20,308 bases of DNA from a virus, in the IMG/VR virus record IMGVR_UViG_3300042449_000097, positions 1 through 20,308 of that record; one strand, 5' to 3'. The notes under the pieces are model-generated. The model did not search any database. It saw only the letters and a program-made list of their open reading frames with translations, and was not told the origin of the DNA. Shown here piece after piece: positions 14,420 to 20,308 of this stretch (the stretch's first letter is position 1; each line of letters starts with the position of its first letter). The translations under genes were made by a program, and so were the position numbers.

Positions 14420-15634
14420 TTAACCCCAGATGCGGCAGGCCATCGGCGGGCGGATGGTTGAGAAACCATACAACACGTCGATACGGCAAGGCATACGGTC
14501 GTTGTTGATGTCGTACTGACGGACAACACGCAGGCTGATGCCGTTGTGAACCTGGCGGCTAGCCATGTCCACGCCCTGCGGAAGCAGGAGGTCAGCAGTC
14601 GCCAGCGTAATGGCGTCTTTGTGGTAAACCAGATTCTGCGGATACTGGGTCGAAGCAGAACCAACAAAGGTCACGACAGCGTTGTCAGCCGGGAACGAAT
14701 CCACGGTAGCCAAAGCGTTCGCGCTGGTAAAGATAGGCGGCGAAATCGCCACGTTGGTCCACGCGCCGCTGGACGCAGTGGCGGTCGCGGTGCAGACGAA
14801 CTGCTGGAGCGAACCGGTGGACTGACGGGTCTGCGGGTTGACGGCAAAAACGCCGGCAATCGTGAATACGTCACCAACAGCAATCGTAGCCGAAGCCGTG
14901 CCGCCATCAAGGCTGATGGTGGTCGCGCCCTGCGTGCTGACCGCGCCGTTCACCAGAATGGTGTCGGAGGTCGAACGGCTACCGGTGGTGTGCTGGACGA
15001 TGGACTGCGACATGTTGATTTCGTCGAGGCCCAGAACGCCTTGGCCCATCATGCCGTTCTTGAACTGACGGCTAACAGTATCAACCGGGTTAAAGAGGCC
15101 CTTCATGCCTTCGACCAGACCAGCGTTGGCCGCCGGGTTAACGGTGGCGTAACGCGGCGCCATACCAGCGGCGGATTCGTTCAGCTTCTGCTGCGCCTGC
15201 AACAGGACGAGCGAAGTAGCCGGAACGGTGCCGGGGGTGCCAACCGACTGGAAGATGCTCTTGTACGCATTTGCAACGTCAGCATCAACCGAGGCAGCCA
15301 GCTGGCTAACGCGGGGTTTCAGCACACGTTCCGCGAAGTCATCCAACTGCATGGTAAGTTCGGCAGAAGTGAAGTTCACGCCGATGTGCTTCTGCGAAGC
15401 AACAGTCAGGGTGGTGAACTGTTCGTTGTCGTCCTGCACCTGGAGGGCAGCGCCATCGGTGACGAGCGCGCGGTCAGGCAGACGGATGCGGAGGGTCGAG
15501 CCAATTTTGGCGCCCTCGACGGCAAAGGAATCGTCGTATTGACGGTTCACGTTGCGGGAAATCACCAGGTTGTTCTCAAGAATTTCGAGAGCTTTCCGAG
15601 TGATCATATCAATCGTAAGGATTGAGTTAGCCAT
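14420..15634 (-). CDS. Major capsid (coat) protein, P22 gp5-like, 404 aa
   Basis: This matches the P22 coat protein family (HK97 fold). Characteristic parts are the N-terminal MANSILTIDMITRKALEILE then NNLVISRNVNRQYDDSFA, GSTLRIRLPDR at 46-55, an E-loop/spine region (KHIGVNFTSAELTMQLDDFA), RYATVNPAANAGLVEGMKGL at 161-180, an inserted beta region at about 225-330 in the place of the P22 I-domain (ISLDGGTASATIAVGDVFTI), and the C-terminal NGISLRVVRQYDINNDRMPC then RIDVLYGFSTIRPPMACRI. P22 gp5 is 430 residues. It follows scaffold by 12 nt, as in P22, with an AGGAG about 7 nt before the ATG. High expression is expected. Confidence 0.93.
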   Translation of the reverse strand: MANSILTIDMITRKALEILENNLVISRNVNRQYDDSFAVEGAKIGSTLRIRLPDRALVTDGAALQVQDDNEQFTTLTVASQKHIGVNFTSAELTMQLDDFAERVLKPRVSQLAASVDADVANAYKSIFQSVGTPGTVPATSLVLLQAQQKLNESAAGMAPRYATVNPAANAGLVEGMKGLFNPVDTVSRQFKNGMMGQGVLGLDEINMSQSIVQHTTGSRSTSDTILVNGAVSTQGATTISLDGGTASATIAVGDVFTIAGVFAVNPQTRQSTGSLQQFVCTATATASSGAWTNVAISPPIFTSANALATVDSFPADNAVVTFVGSASTQYPQNLVYHKDAITLATADLLLPQGVDMASRQVHNGISLRVVRQYDINNDRMPCRIDVLYGFSTIRPPMACRIWG

Positions 15635-15646
15635 GATATCTCCTAG

Positions 15647-16408
15647 TTAGCGAAGTCTTTGCGCTTCTAGCTTCTTCATCTGGCGTTGCCGCTCTGCTTC
15701 AATCCACTGCGATGCGGTCATACTTTTGATAGACCGAGGGTCAGTGGTATCAAAGCTCGGTGCCGAAGCACTTCGCGGTTTACCGGGTTGAATAGGCTCT
15801 GGCGCGTTAGTTACCCGTTTTGTTACCGGTTCAGAAACCAATTTGGCTTCCAAACGGCCAATTTCTTTAGCTTGCAAATACGGCGATAACCGGGAAATAC
15901 GGTCAGCTTCTTTCGGATTAGACCCAAGGTAATACGCCAGGTCAGGTCCAATGTCCGAAGAATGAATCGTCTCAGCCATCACGTTCGTAATCGGAAGATT
16001 CGGGTTGTACGCGACCTGTTCAAAGTCATCGTACTTGCCCCGCGCTTCTTCCTCGCGGTCGTGATAAGCCTCAAGAACCTCAGTCTGCTGCTGCTGAGCC
16101 GTCCGCTGCTGAATCAGTTGCTCCGCTTTACGCGAAGCCAACGCTTCGGCATACGCCTCTACGCTTTCAAACTGGTCGGCTGGCGGCAGCTCTACCGGTT
16201 GTGCCGGCGCTTTTGGCTGCTGAGTTCTCTCCCACTTACGCTGCTCTCTTGCAAGCCGTTTGCTGACAATCGCATCAAGCTCTTCTTGTGTGAAGGTCTT
16301 GGGCTCTGCCTGCTCTTCAACTTCCGGCGCTGAAACATCGGGCTCAGGTGCTGCCGTCGCTACCTGTTCCGGCGCGGGTACTTCCGCTAACAGTTCTTCA
16401 CCACTCAT
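15647..16408 (-). CDS. Scaffolding protein, P22 gp8-like, 253 aa
   Basis: A highly charged, helical protein directly before coat, as P22 gp8 is. It has an acidic, Pro/Ala-rich N-terminus (about 1-35), then FTQEELDAIVSKRLAREQRK, Gln-rich helices (KAEQLIQQRTAQQQQTEVLE), and a basic C-terminal helix (RQRQMKKLEAQRLR). In P22 a short basic C-terminal helix-turn-helix binds coat, so this end is the likely coat-contact site. Scaffold directs procapsid assembly and leaves before maturation. I chose ATG 16406-16408, with AAGGAG 6 nt upstream; a GTG one codon earlier would sit too close to that site. The 79-nt region upstream carries two inverted repeats. Low direct sequence recognition, but order and composition are convincing. 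Confidence 0.85.
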   Translation of the reverse strand: MSGEELLAEVPAPEQVATAAPEPDVSAPEVEEQAEPKTFTQEELDAIVSKRLAREQRKWERTQQPKAPAQPVELPPADQFESVEAYAEALASRKAEQLIQQRTAQQQQTEVLEAYHDREEEARGKYDDFEQVAYNPNLPITNVMAETIHSSDIGPDLAYYLGSNPKEADRISRLSPYLQAKEIGRLEAKLVSEPVTKRVTNAPEPIQPGKPRSASAPSFDTTDPRSIKSMTASQWIEAERQRQMKKLEAQRLR

Positions 16409-16428
16409 CACTGGCTCCTTAAAAGCCC

Positions 16429-16445
16429 CCGGTAAACCTTACCGG
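16429..16445 (-). promoter_or_regulatory. Perfect hairpin in the scaffold mRNA leader
   Basis: A perfect 7-bp inverted repeat with a 3-nt loop, CCGGTAA GGT TTACCGG on the minus strand, ends about nine bases before the AAGGAG ribosome site of scaffold. There is no U-run directly after it, so it is a poor terminator. It is well placed to affect translation initiation. The repeat is directly visible; its role is inferred. Confidence 0.5.
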
Positions 16446-16458
16446 TACGGTTTGTGCG

Positions 16459-16487
16459 TTTTTACCCTATATGGGTAAAACTAGCAA
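16459..16487 (-). promoter_or_regulatory. Possible promoter overlapped by an 8-bp inverted repeat
   Basis: On the minus strand, TTGCTA (16487-16482) and TAAAAA (16464-16459) are 17 nt apart, each matching the sigma70 consensus at four of six bases. A perfect inverted repeat, TTTTACCC then 5 nt then GGGTAAAA (16480-16460), fills most of the spacer and the -10. This looks like an operator over a weak promoter, but could be an RNA hairpin instead. The repeat is certain; the promoter is a weak call. Confidence 0.35.
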
Positions 16488-16490
16488 TAA

Positions 16491-16757
16491 CTATTCAAAA
16501 GAAACAGTTGCGGCAACAGTTCCGCTAATGACGATATACAACCCGTTATTAAACTGAAGGCCGTCTGCCGGGAAAAAATAATTGGTTGCCGACACGGGCG
16601 TAAACACACCAATTAGCGTTTTGGTCGTTGTTGCTGCGGCAGAATCGTAAATCGTAATGGTCGGCGTGGAAGACGCTGAACTAACGAAAATGCCTTTAAG
16701 TTTACCGAAGCTAGGCTTTAGATTGGCCGTGGCGGTAATGTAAGAAGCTAAAGCCAT
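16491..16757 (-). CDS. Small beta-rich phage protein, 88 aa
   Basis: I start at ATG 16755-16757, with GAGG about 6 nt upstream, although the frame is open further into the preceding gene. The protein (MALASYITATANLKPSFGKL, GIFVSSASSTPTITIYDSAA, FFPADGLQFNNGLYIVISGT, AATVSFE) is low in charge and looks like a single beta-sandwich. I recognise the pattern 'STPTITIYDSAA ... GLYIVISGT' from small phage proteins near head genes, without a known function. It lies between the DUF5856-like gene and scaffold, within the head assembly block, so a minor virion protein is plausible. It is followed by the 79-nt regulatory-looking gap. Confidence 0.7.
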   Translation of the reverse strand: MALASYITATANLKPSFGKLKGIFVSSASSTPTITIYDSAAATTTKTLIGVFTPVSATNYFFPADGLQFNNGLYIVISGTVAATVSFE

Positions 16758-16764
16758 ATAAACC

Positions 16765-17127
16765 TCACGAAAGGAATTTAAGTTTGTACAGCGTGGACAG
16801 GTATAACTCCACAATACCATCAATCAGGTTCTGCAACGGCGTGTCGGTCTTAGAACACACGGTGTACCTGGCGGCTTCAATCTCTTCTACCTGATTTTGC
16901 AGGAACTCCACCACGTTGCTGGTTTTCTTTGCCGATTGCAGCGAGATAGGCCCAATCAAACCATGCCGGCCCTGATACGCTTCAGCGAACCCGTCCGCCA
17001 AGCCCACAATGCCTTCGTAGAACTCTTGCAGCGCCTTGTGCTTGGCATAGCTGCGAGTGTTCAAATGCACGCTGTGCGTCACGTCCCGCGCCAGAAAGAA
17101 CAGCCCTACGAACTCGGCGCACTTCAT
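16765..17127 (-). CDS. DUF5856-like helical protein with Dps/ferritin-like signature, 120 aa
   Basis: An all-helical protein resembling the viral DUF5856 family. The central HLNTRSYAKHKALQEFYEGI then VGLADGFAEAYQGRHG (21-56) resembles the Dps/ferritin metal-site pattern: His21-x-Asn, His30, and D45-G-F-A-E49, which has the same DxxAE spacing as the Dps 'DTMAE' segment. The C-terminal PLQNLIDGIVELYLSTLYKL would be a further helix. By eye it could be a small four-helix bundle, but metal binding is only an inference. Dps proteins store iron and protect DNA; whether this one does is unknown. The ATG overlaps the portal stop by 4 nt, and AGGAG lies about 9 nt upstream within portal. It is not part of the P22 head block. 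Family call moderate, function uncertain. Confidence 0.7.
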   Translation of the reverse strand: MKCAEFVGLFFLARDVTHSVHLNTRSYAKHKALQEFYEGIVGLADGFAEAYQGRHGLIGPISLQSAKKTSNVVEFLQNQVEEIEAARYTVCSKTDTPLQNLIDGIVELYLSTLYKLKFLS

Positions 17128-19307
17128 TGCATCGGCTCCTGCTGCATCATCTCAGGAGGCATCTCAGGTGGCATCGGGGGCTGTTCGCCCATCATTTCTT
17201 GCGCTGGCATCTCGGGCATCCCAGAGTTTTGCGGCATTAGGTCGCCGGACTCCATCATACCGTGGATAGTGCCTAGCACCACATCCTGTACTTGGTCTGG
17301 CGTCATGCCCGCCATCGTGGCGCTAATCCGCTTCGTTTCGGCTTCATAACGCTTGATGCTAAGCTCTTGCGCTTCCATCGACTGCGCGACGCTCTGGAGC
17401 ATGGCGTGCATCTGCTCCATTTCCTGCCCCATCGCCTGCATCTGCTGCTCGGCCTGCTGTAGCGCCGGTGACTTGTCGTCGTCAGCCAACAATTTCGGGT
17501 CGATGGTCTTTTCAAACCGTTTCGCCATTTCCTGCGCGCCTGGCCAGTCCATGTTCTTGATGAACAGGTCGCCGGCCACTGCCCACAGCTGCGGGTTGCC
17601 TTGCAGAATCTGCGACATGGCGTCCATCGCTTCCTGCCGCTTGGTCATGTAGCTCGGACCAGTCGTCACGCAGACGTCGTACTTGCCAACCCCAGGGTTG
17701 TAGATTTTCTCGATGGTGTTGCCCATCTGGTCCACTATTTTGCGGACAGGCTCGGGCTGCATCGGGTCAATCCGCGCCGAATTAGCTTCGCCATCAATCC
17801 CGATAATCCGCGCAATTCGTTGCGTATCGTAGATTTTCGGTATCAAGTCTACTATTTGCCGGGTGCAGTAGCGAATAGCTCGGGCCAAGTTATCAACGTA
17901 GTGGTAGGTGCCCGTATCGCCCTGCTTTTCGCGAGCCAAAATCGCTTTGCCAGACCGCTCGTTGCTGGTGGCACCGAGGCTTGAATCATACTGCCCAGTG
18001 GTCGATTTGATGTCGTCGGAGGCACCGGCTTTGGCCTGTAGCAGGCCGCTGGACGCCATCGGGGGCTGCGCGCGCGCTGGCAACGGCAGAACAGAGCCCT
18101 GACCGTCGGTTACGTCGGGGTTGACCTCCAAATACGGCCAGTTGGTCGTGTTGGCGGTCTTCCACTGGCTCTCATAGCCCTCAAACTGCCCGCCGTAGCC
18201 AATAAATGGCGCTTTTGGCGCCAATGCAAGCATTTCGGCCTCTTGACTGACCCAGTAGTTGTACATGCGCTGGGCATCTTTGGCGTTTCGGACGATGCCG
18301 GACACAAAAACACGCCCATCAACCTCAAATTCGTTGCCAATTACGCGGATAACCGGTATCCACTTGCCCGCCCATTCGCGTTCATCAAGGATTTCGTACC
18401 CGTTGATGCGGCACCACTTGATTTTGCGGCGGTCCACAAGGCGCGTTTTAATGGGTTTAATGCCCATCATTTTCATTTGCTTTGCGTCGGGCGAATCAGC
18501 AAACACCGTGATGTTGTTTGAATACAAATGTAGGGTTGCTTTTTCGTATTCGGCGTAGAAATACTCCGCAATACGGACCACATCTTCGTTAATCCATTGC
18601 GACAAGGACTGGTCGCCAACGCCTTGCTGTTCTAGGCTCGACAGCGGCTGCGCGTCAGGAAATTGACGTTCATATTCGTCGCGCAACAAGTCTTCGGTGA
18701 TGAAACACCATTCCGCATCCGCCCCGCAGGGGTCTTGGATGGTCGGGTCCATGTATACCGAAAACGAATTACGAATGCGCCCAATTTTAATGTCTTGGTC
18801 AAACGTATCGTCGTCGCAATACTCGGTCAAAAGGCGGATGTAGCCCTCGCCATACGTCACCTGGTTTTCGCACGCGGTGTCGTAAGCCACGTCGGCGTCG
18901 CTGATGTACTCAATATGACGGACAATGCCGTCAAATATCTCCGCGACTTCTACGTCCGCCTTGTCGTCGGCGGGAATGACCTTCCCCGAGGGCCGGTTCT
19001 GCCGTTGGTCGTTGGTGACCTGCTTTACATGCTGCGGCAGCTTGTTAATAGTCAGACAAGGGCGCGCATTGATGGTCTGCCCTTGAACCGACCCTCGGGT
19101 CGCCAGTACGTCTGCCGGCCATTGCCAGTGATTGTCTGGCGAACCGGCGGCAAAACGCAGGTCGTCTAGCTCATCTTCGCGTGACTCGGAGTACGCCGCT
19201 ACCGCCATCGTCATGCGATGACGAGCCGTCGCTAATACATTGGCGCTGTCCTTATCGGACCGCGAGCCCCCATTAGCTACCGCTTCTACGGCGTTGTAGT
19301 CAGCCAT
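17124..19307 (-). CDS. Portal protein, P22 gp1-like, 727 aa
   Basis: This is the dodecameric DNA-entry portal at one capsid vertex. Length (727) is almost that of P22 gp1 (725). Recognisable stretches are the N-terminal SREDELDDLRFAAGSPDNHW, ARPCLTINKLPQHVKQVTND with QRQNRP, NQVTYGEGYIRLLTEY, FSVYMDPTIQDPCGADAEWC, and STTGQYDSSLGATSNERSGK AILAREKQGD from the wing/stem region. About 600-670 is a long coiled coil (LQQAEQQMQAMGQEMEQMHA), which would correspond to the P22 portal barrel. The last 40 residues are a Met/Pro/Glu/Gln-rich tail (EMPAQEMMGEQPPMPPEMPP). The ATG follows the 49-residue gene by one base, with only a weak A-rich Shine-Dalgarno. It overlaps the next gene by 4 nt. Confidence 0.95.
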   Translation of the reverse strand: MADYNAVEAVANGGSRSDKDSANVLATARHRMTMAVAAYSESREDELDDLRFAAGSPDNHWQWPADVLATRGSVQGQTINARPCLTINKLPQHVKQVTNDQRQNRPSGKVIPADDKADVEVAEIFDGIVRHIEYISDADVAYDTACENQVTYGEGYIRLLTEYCDDDTFDQDIKIGRIRNSFSVYMDPTIQDPCGADAEWCFITEDLLRDEYERQFPDAQPLSSLEQQGVGDQSLSQWINEDVVRIAEYFYAEYEKATLHLYSNNITVFADSPDAKQMKMMGIKPIKTRLVDRRKIKWCRINGYEILDEREWAGKWIPVIRVIGNEFEVDGRVFVSGIVRNAKDAQRMYNYWVSQEAEMLALAPKAPFIGYGGQFEGYESQWKTANTTNWPYLEVNPDVTDGQGSVLPLPARAQPPMASSGLLQAKAGASDDIKSTTGQYDSSLGATSNERSGKAILAREKQGDTGTYHYVDNLARAIRYCTRQIVDLIPKIYDTQRIARIIGIDGEANSARIDPMQPEPVRKIVDQMGNTIEKIYNPGVGKYDVCVTTGPSYMTKRQEAMDAMSQILQGNPQLWAVAGDLFIKNMDWPGAQEMAKRFEKTIDPKLLADDDKSPALQQAEQQMQAMGQEMEQMHAMLQSVAQSMEAQELSIKRYEAETKRISATMAGMTPDQVQDVVLGTIHGMMESGDLMPQNSGMPEMPAQEMMGEQPPMPPEMPPEMMQQEPMQ

Positions 19308-19308
19308 A

Positions 19309-19458
19309 TTATTTCTTTTTTGCGGTCTTAGCCGACTGCTTGAACGCCTTGGCGGTGGGCGCCCCTTCAGTTCCAGGCTTACGCATCTTTTCGCCGCTGC
19401 CGGCTTTGATGCGGTCGCGTTTGGCGTTGATGTTCGCGTAGAGTCCAGCTTTGCTCAT
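19309..19458 (-). CDS. Very basic small protein MSKAGLYANI, 49 aa
   Basis: A 49-residue protein, MSKAGLYANINAKRDRIKAG followed by SGEKMRKPGTEGAPTAKAFK and a QSAKTAKKK end. It has about 14 Lys/Arg against 3 acidic residues. I recognise it as a recurring small protein next to phage portal genes; the function is not known to me. Its ATG overlaps the stop of the DUF6321-like gene by 4 nt and its TAA lies one base before the portal ATG, so it is translated within the portal operon. The strong positive charge and position between terminase and portal suggest contact with DNA or an acidic packaging partner, as inference. The short length makes it easy to miss, but both ends are fixed by neighbours. 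Confidence 0.8.
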   Translation of the reverse strand: MSKAGLYANINAKRDRIKAGSGEKMRKPGTEGAPTAKAFKQSAKTAKKK

Positions 19459-19712
19459 GGGCATTTCCACCTTTTAAGCGACGCCTTGGCGCGTTCGCCA
19501 TCTTTGGCCTTGGCCGCTACCGCACCCATCCGCGCGCAGAAGGACGCTTTGCGCCCTTTGTCCGCATTGGTCTTAGGGCTCGGCGCTGGCGCCTTTAGGT
19601 TGCTGCCGGTTTCGCGGTTGTACTTCTCCCGCCCTTTGGCCGTCAGTCCGGCACCTTTGCTAGCCGGCAGCTTTTCGCCTCGGCCTACACTAAGTGATAC
19701 TGACTTACCCAT
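19455..19712 (-). CDS. DUF6321-like basic protein, 85 aa
   Basis: An 85-residue protein resembling the DUF6321 family: MGKSVSLSVGRGEKLPASKG then AGLTAKGREKYNRETGSNLK, a middle KAPAPSPKTNADKG, and a conserved-looking GRKASFCARM ... LKRWKC end with two cysteines. It carries about 21 Lys/Arg against 6 acidic residues. Members occur in phage and prophage packaging regions; no activity is established that I know of. Here it lies three genes upstream of scaffold, between terminase and portal, and precedes another basic protein with a 4-nt overlap. A role in DNA binding or packaging is an inference from charge and context. There is no clear Shine-Dalgarno; translation may be coupled to the preceding gene, whose TAA ends one base before this ATG. 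Confidence 0.8.
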   Translation of the reverse strand: MGKSVSLSVGRGEKLPASKGAGLTAKGREKYNRETGSNLKAPAPSPKTNADKGRKASFCARMGAVAAKAKDGERAKASLKRWKCP

Positions 19713-19713
19713 G

Positions 19714-20130
19714 TTAAGCGCAGTGAATCAACGCAAAGTTAATAACAATTGCTTCCGACAGCGACCCACCCGAAATGTTTCGCAGCGTGATGCTTACCGA
19801 ACCCGCAGCCAGCGAGTTGGCAAACACGTTGTACGAACCGGGCGTTGCTTGACCACCAGCGATAGTCAAAATCACGGTGTCGTTGGCGCTGATAAGATTG
19901 TTGTTCAGCGTGAACGTGGCGTTGGTGGCAGTTGCCAGCGATGCGTTGTTCATTGTAATTACACCGGCGGACTTGTTCAAAGTCACGGCAGTGGACTTGC
20001 TGGTCGCCTGCGTCACGGCGCCCTGCGCGTTGGCGGTGTAGCCCAGCTCGCGGTCGGTCAGGATGCGGTCGGAACCAACGATTTCCTGATCTAGATACGC
20101 AACGCCAATCGATATCGTATTGCTGCTCAT
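19714..20130 (-). CDS. Small beta-rich phage structural-type protein, 138 aa
   Basis: A Thr/Ser/Asn/Ala-rich beta protein of 138 residues. The N-terminal MSSNTISIGVAYLDQEIVGS is followed by a module I recognise from many phage proteins: GAVTQATSKSTAVTLNKSAG then VITMNNASL, FTLNNNLISANDTVILTIAG, and SVSITLRNISGGSLSEAIVI NFALI at the end. It begins 3 nt after the terminase stop, with GGAG about 9 nt upstream inside terL. A minor head or decoration protein is plausible; position between terminase and portal is unusual for an abundant virion protein. No proven function is known to me for this module. It has little charge, in contrast to the two basic proteins that follow it. Confidence 0.7.
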   Translation of the reverse strand: MSSNTISIGVAYLDQEIVGSDRILTDRELGYTANAQGAVTQATSKSTAVTLNKSAGVITMNNASLATATNATFTLNNNLISANDTVILTIAGGQATPGSYNVFANSLAAGSVSITLRNISGGSLSEAIVINFALIHCA

Positions 20131-20133
20131 TTC

Positions 20134-20308
20134 CTACGCTCCCATCCAACTTGTGATGACGCCGCCATTGCTTTGCGTGGCGTAGCGTCGGGGTTTTTCA
20201 ACATACTCCCGGTGCGCTACCGGAAAGGCAAACGTCACCGCCAACGCATCCGCAGCGTCTGGCGATGCCAGGCCCCGCGCCTTCATGTCCTTTTTCGACT
20301 CCAGCTGG
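20134..20308 (-). CDS. Terminase large subunit, C-terminal end only
   Basis: The right edge holds the last 57 codons of a terminase large subunit, the ATPase/nuclease motor that packages DNA into the procapsid. The readable segment includes MKARGLASPDAADALAVTFA then FPVAHREYVEKPRRY and ends GGVITSWMGA. The SPDxADALAxTFA motif is the typical end of the RNase H-like nuclease domain; the Asp of SPD is a conserved acidic residue near the nuclease site. The ATPase domain, the start codon and terS are beyond position 20308. Its TAG stop is 3 nt before the next gene. Identification is good despite the short fragment, because the motif and its position before portal agree. Confidence 0.88.
   Translation of the reverse strand, partial: QLESKKDMKARGLASPDAADALAVTFAFPVAHREYVEKPRRYATQSNGGVITSWMGA

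Noticed and set aside
14546-15625. A 359-codon open frame on the plus strand, antisense to the coat gene.
   Set aside because: It mirrors almost exactly the secure coat gene, encodes an Arg-rich sequence with no recognisable motif, and all other genes run on the minus strand. Long antisense frames arise easily from the codon bias of a highly expressed gene.
16460-16480. The 8-bp inverted repeat before scaffold as an intrinsic terminator.
   Set aside because: Neither strand has a U-run after the stem and the stem is AT-rich; an operator or RNA element fits better.
16758-16823. Upstream start extending the 88-aa protein by 22 residues.
   Set aside because: The extension lies inside the DUF5856-like gene, while the internal ATG at 16757 has a GAGG at good spacing.

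Overview
The window is a late-gene segment of a P22-like short-tailed dsDNA phage or prophage (podovirus morphology). Every gene I accept lies on the minus strand and is packed with overlaps or gaps of a few bases, so transcription runs from the right edge (position 20308) to the left edge (position 1). The lineage rests on recognisable P22-type proteins in P22 order: terminase large subunit (C-terminus only), portal, scaffold, coat, gp4-like adaptor, gp10-like hub, then three large ejection proteins matching gp7, gp20 and gp16. Those proteins, the tailspike and the lysis genes point to a Gram-negative host. I cannot name the host; proteobacterial is an inference from similar proteins I know.

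Right part (20308-14018), packaging and head: the end of terL, a small beta-rich protein, two very basic small proteins (a DUF6321-like one and a 49-residue one), the portal, a DUF5856/Dps-like helical protein, an 88-residue beta protein, a 79-nt intergenic region with two perfect inverted repeats, scaffold, coat and a 129-residue beta-rich protein. A strong intrinsic terminator (13976-14005) closes this block.

Middle (13975-11527): a cassette that P22 does not have in this slot, made of a 54-residue protein, a GTG-started pectate-lyase-fold tailspike and a 99-residue membrane protein. It separates coat from the gp4-like gene.

Left part (11525-1), tail, ejection and lysis: gp4-like adaptor, gp10-like hub, two beta-rich fibre proteins where P22 has its tail needle, three ejection proteins (576, 442 and 889 residues), a holin-like protein, a one-helix coiled-coil membrane protein, and the N-terminal 86 residues of a GH108-type endolysin cut by the window edge.

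How it fits together: terminase packages DNA through the portal into a coat/scaffold procapsid; gp4- and gp10-like proteins close the portal and carry the fibres and spike; the ejection proteins would leave the virion to carry DNA across the envelope; the lysis genes release progeny. The least explained parts are the inverted repeats before scaffold, the terminator abutting a start codon without a Shine-Dalgarno, the Dps-like protein and the basic-protein pair. There is no gene-free stretch over 300 bases, and I see no tRNA, IS element, integrase, CRISPR array or reverse transcriptase.
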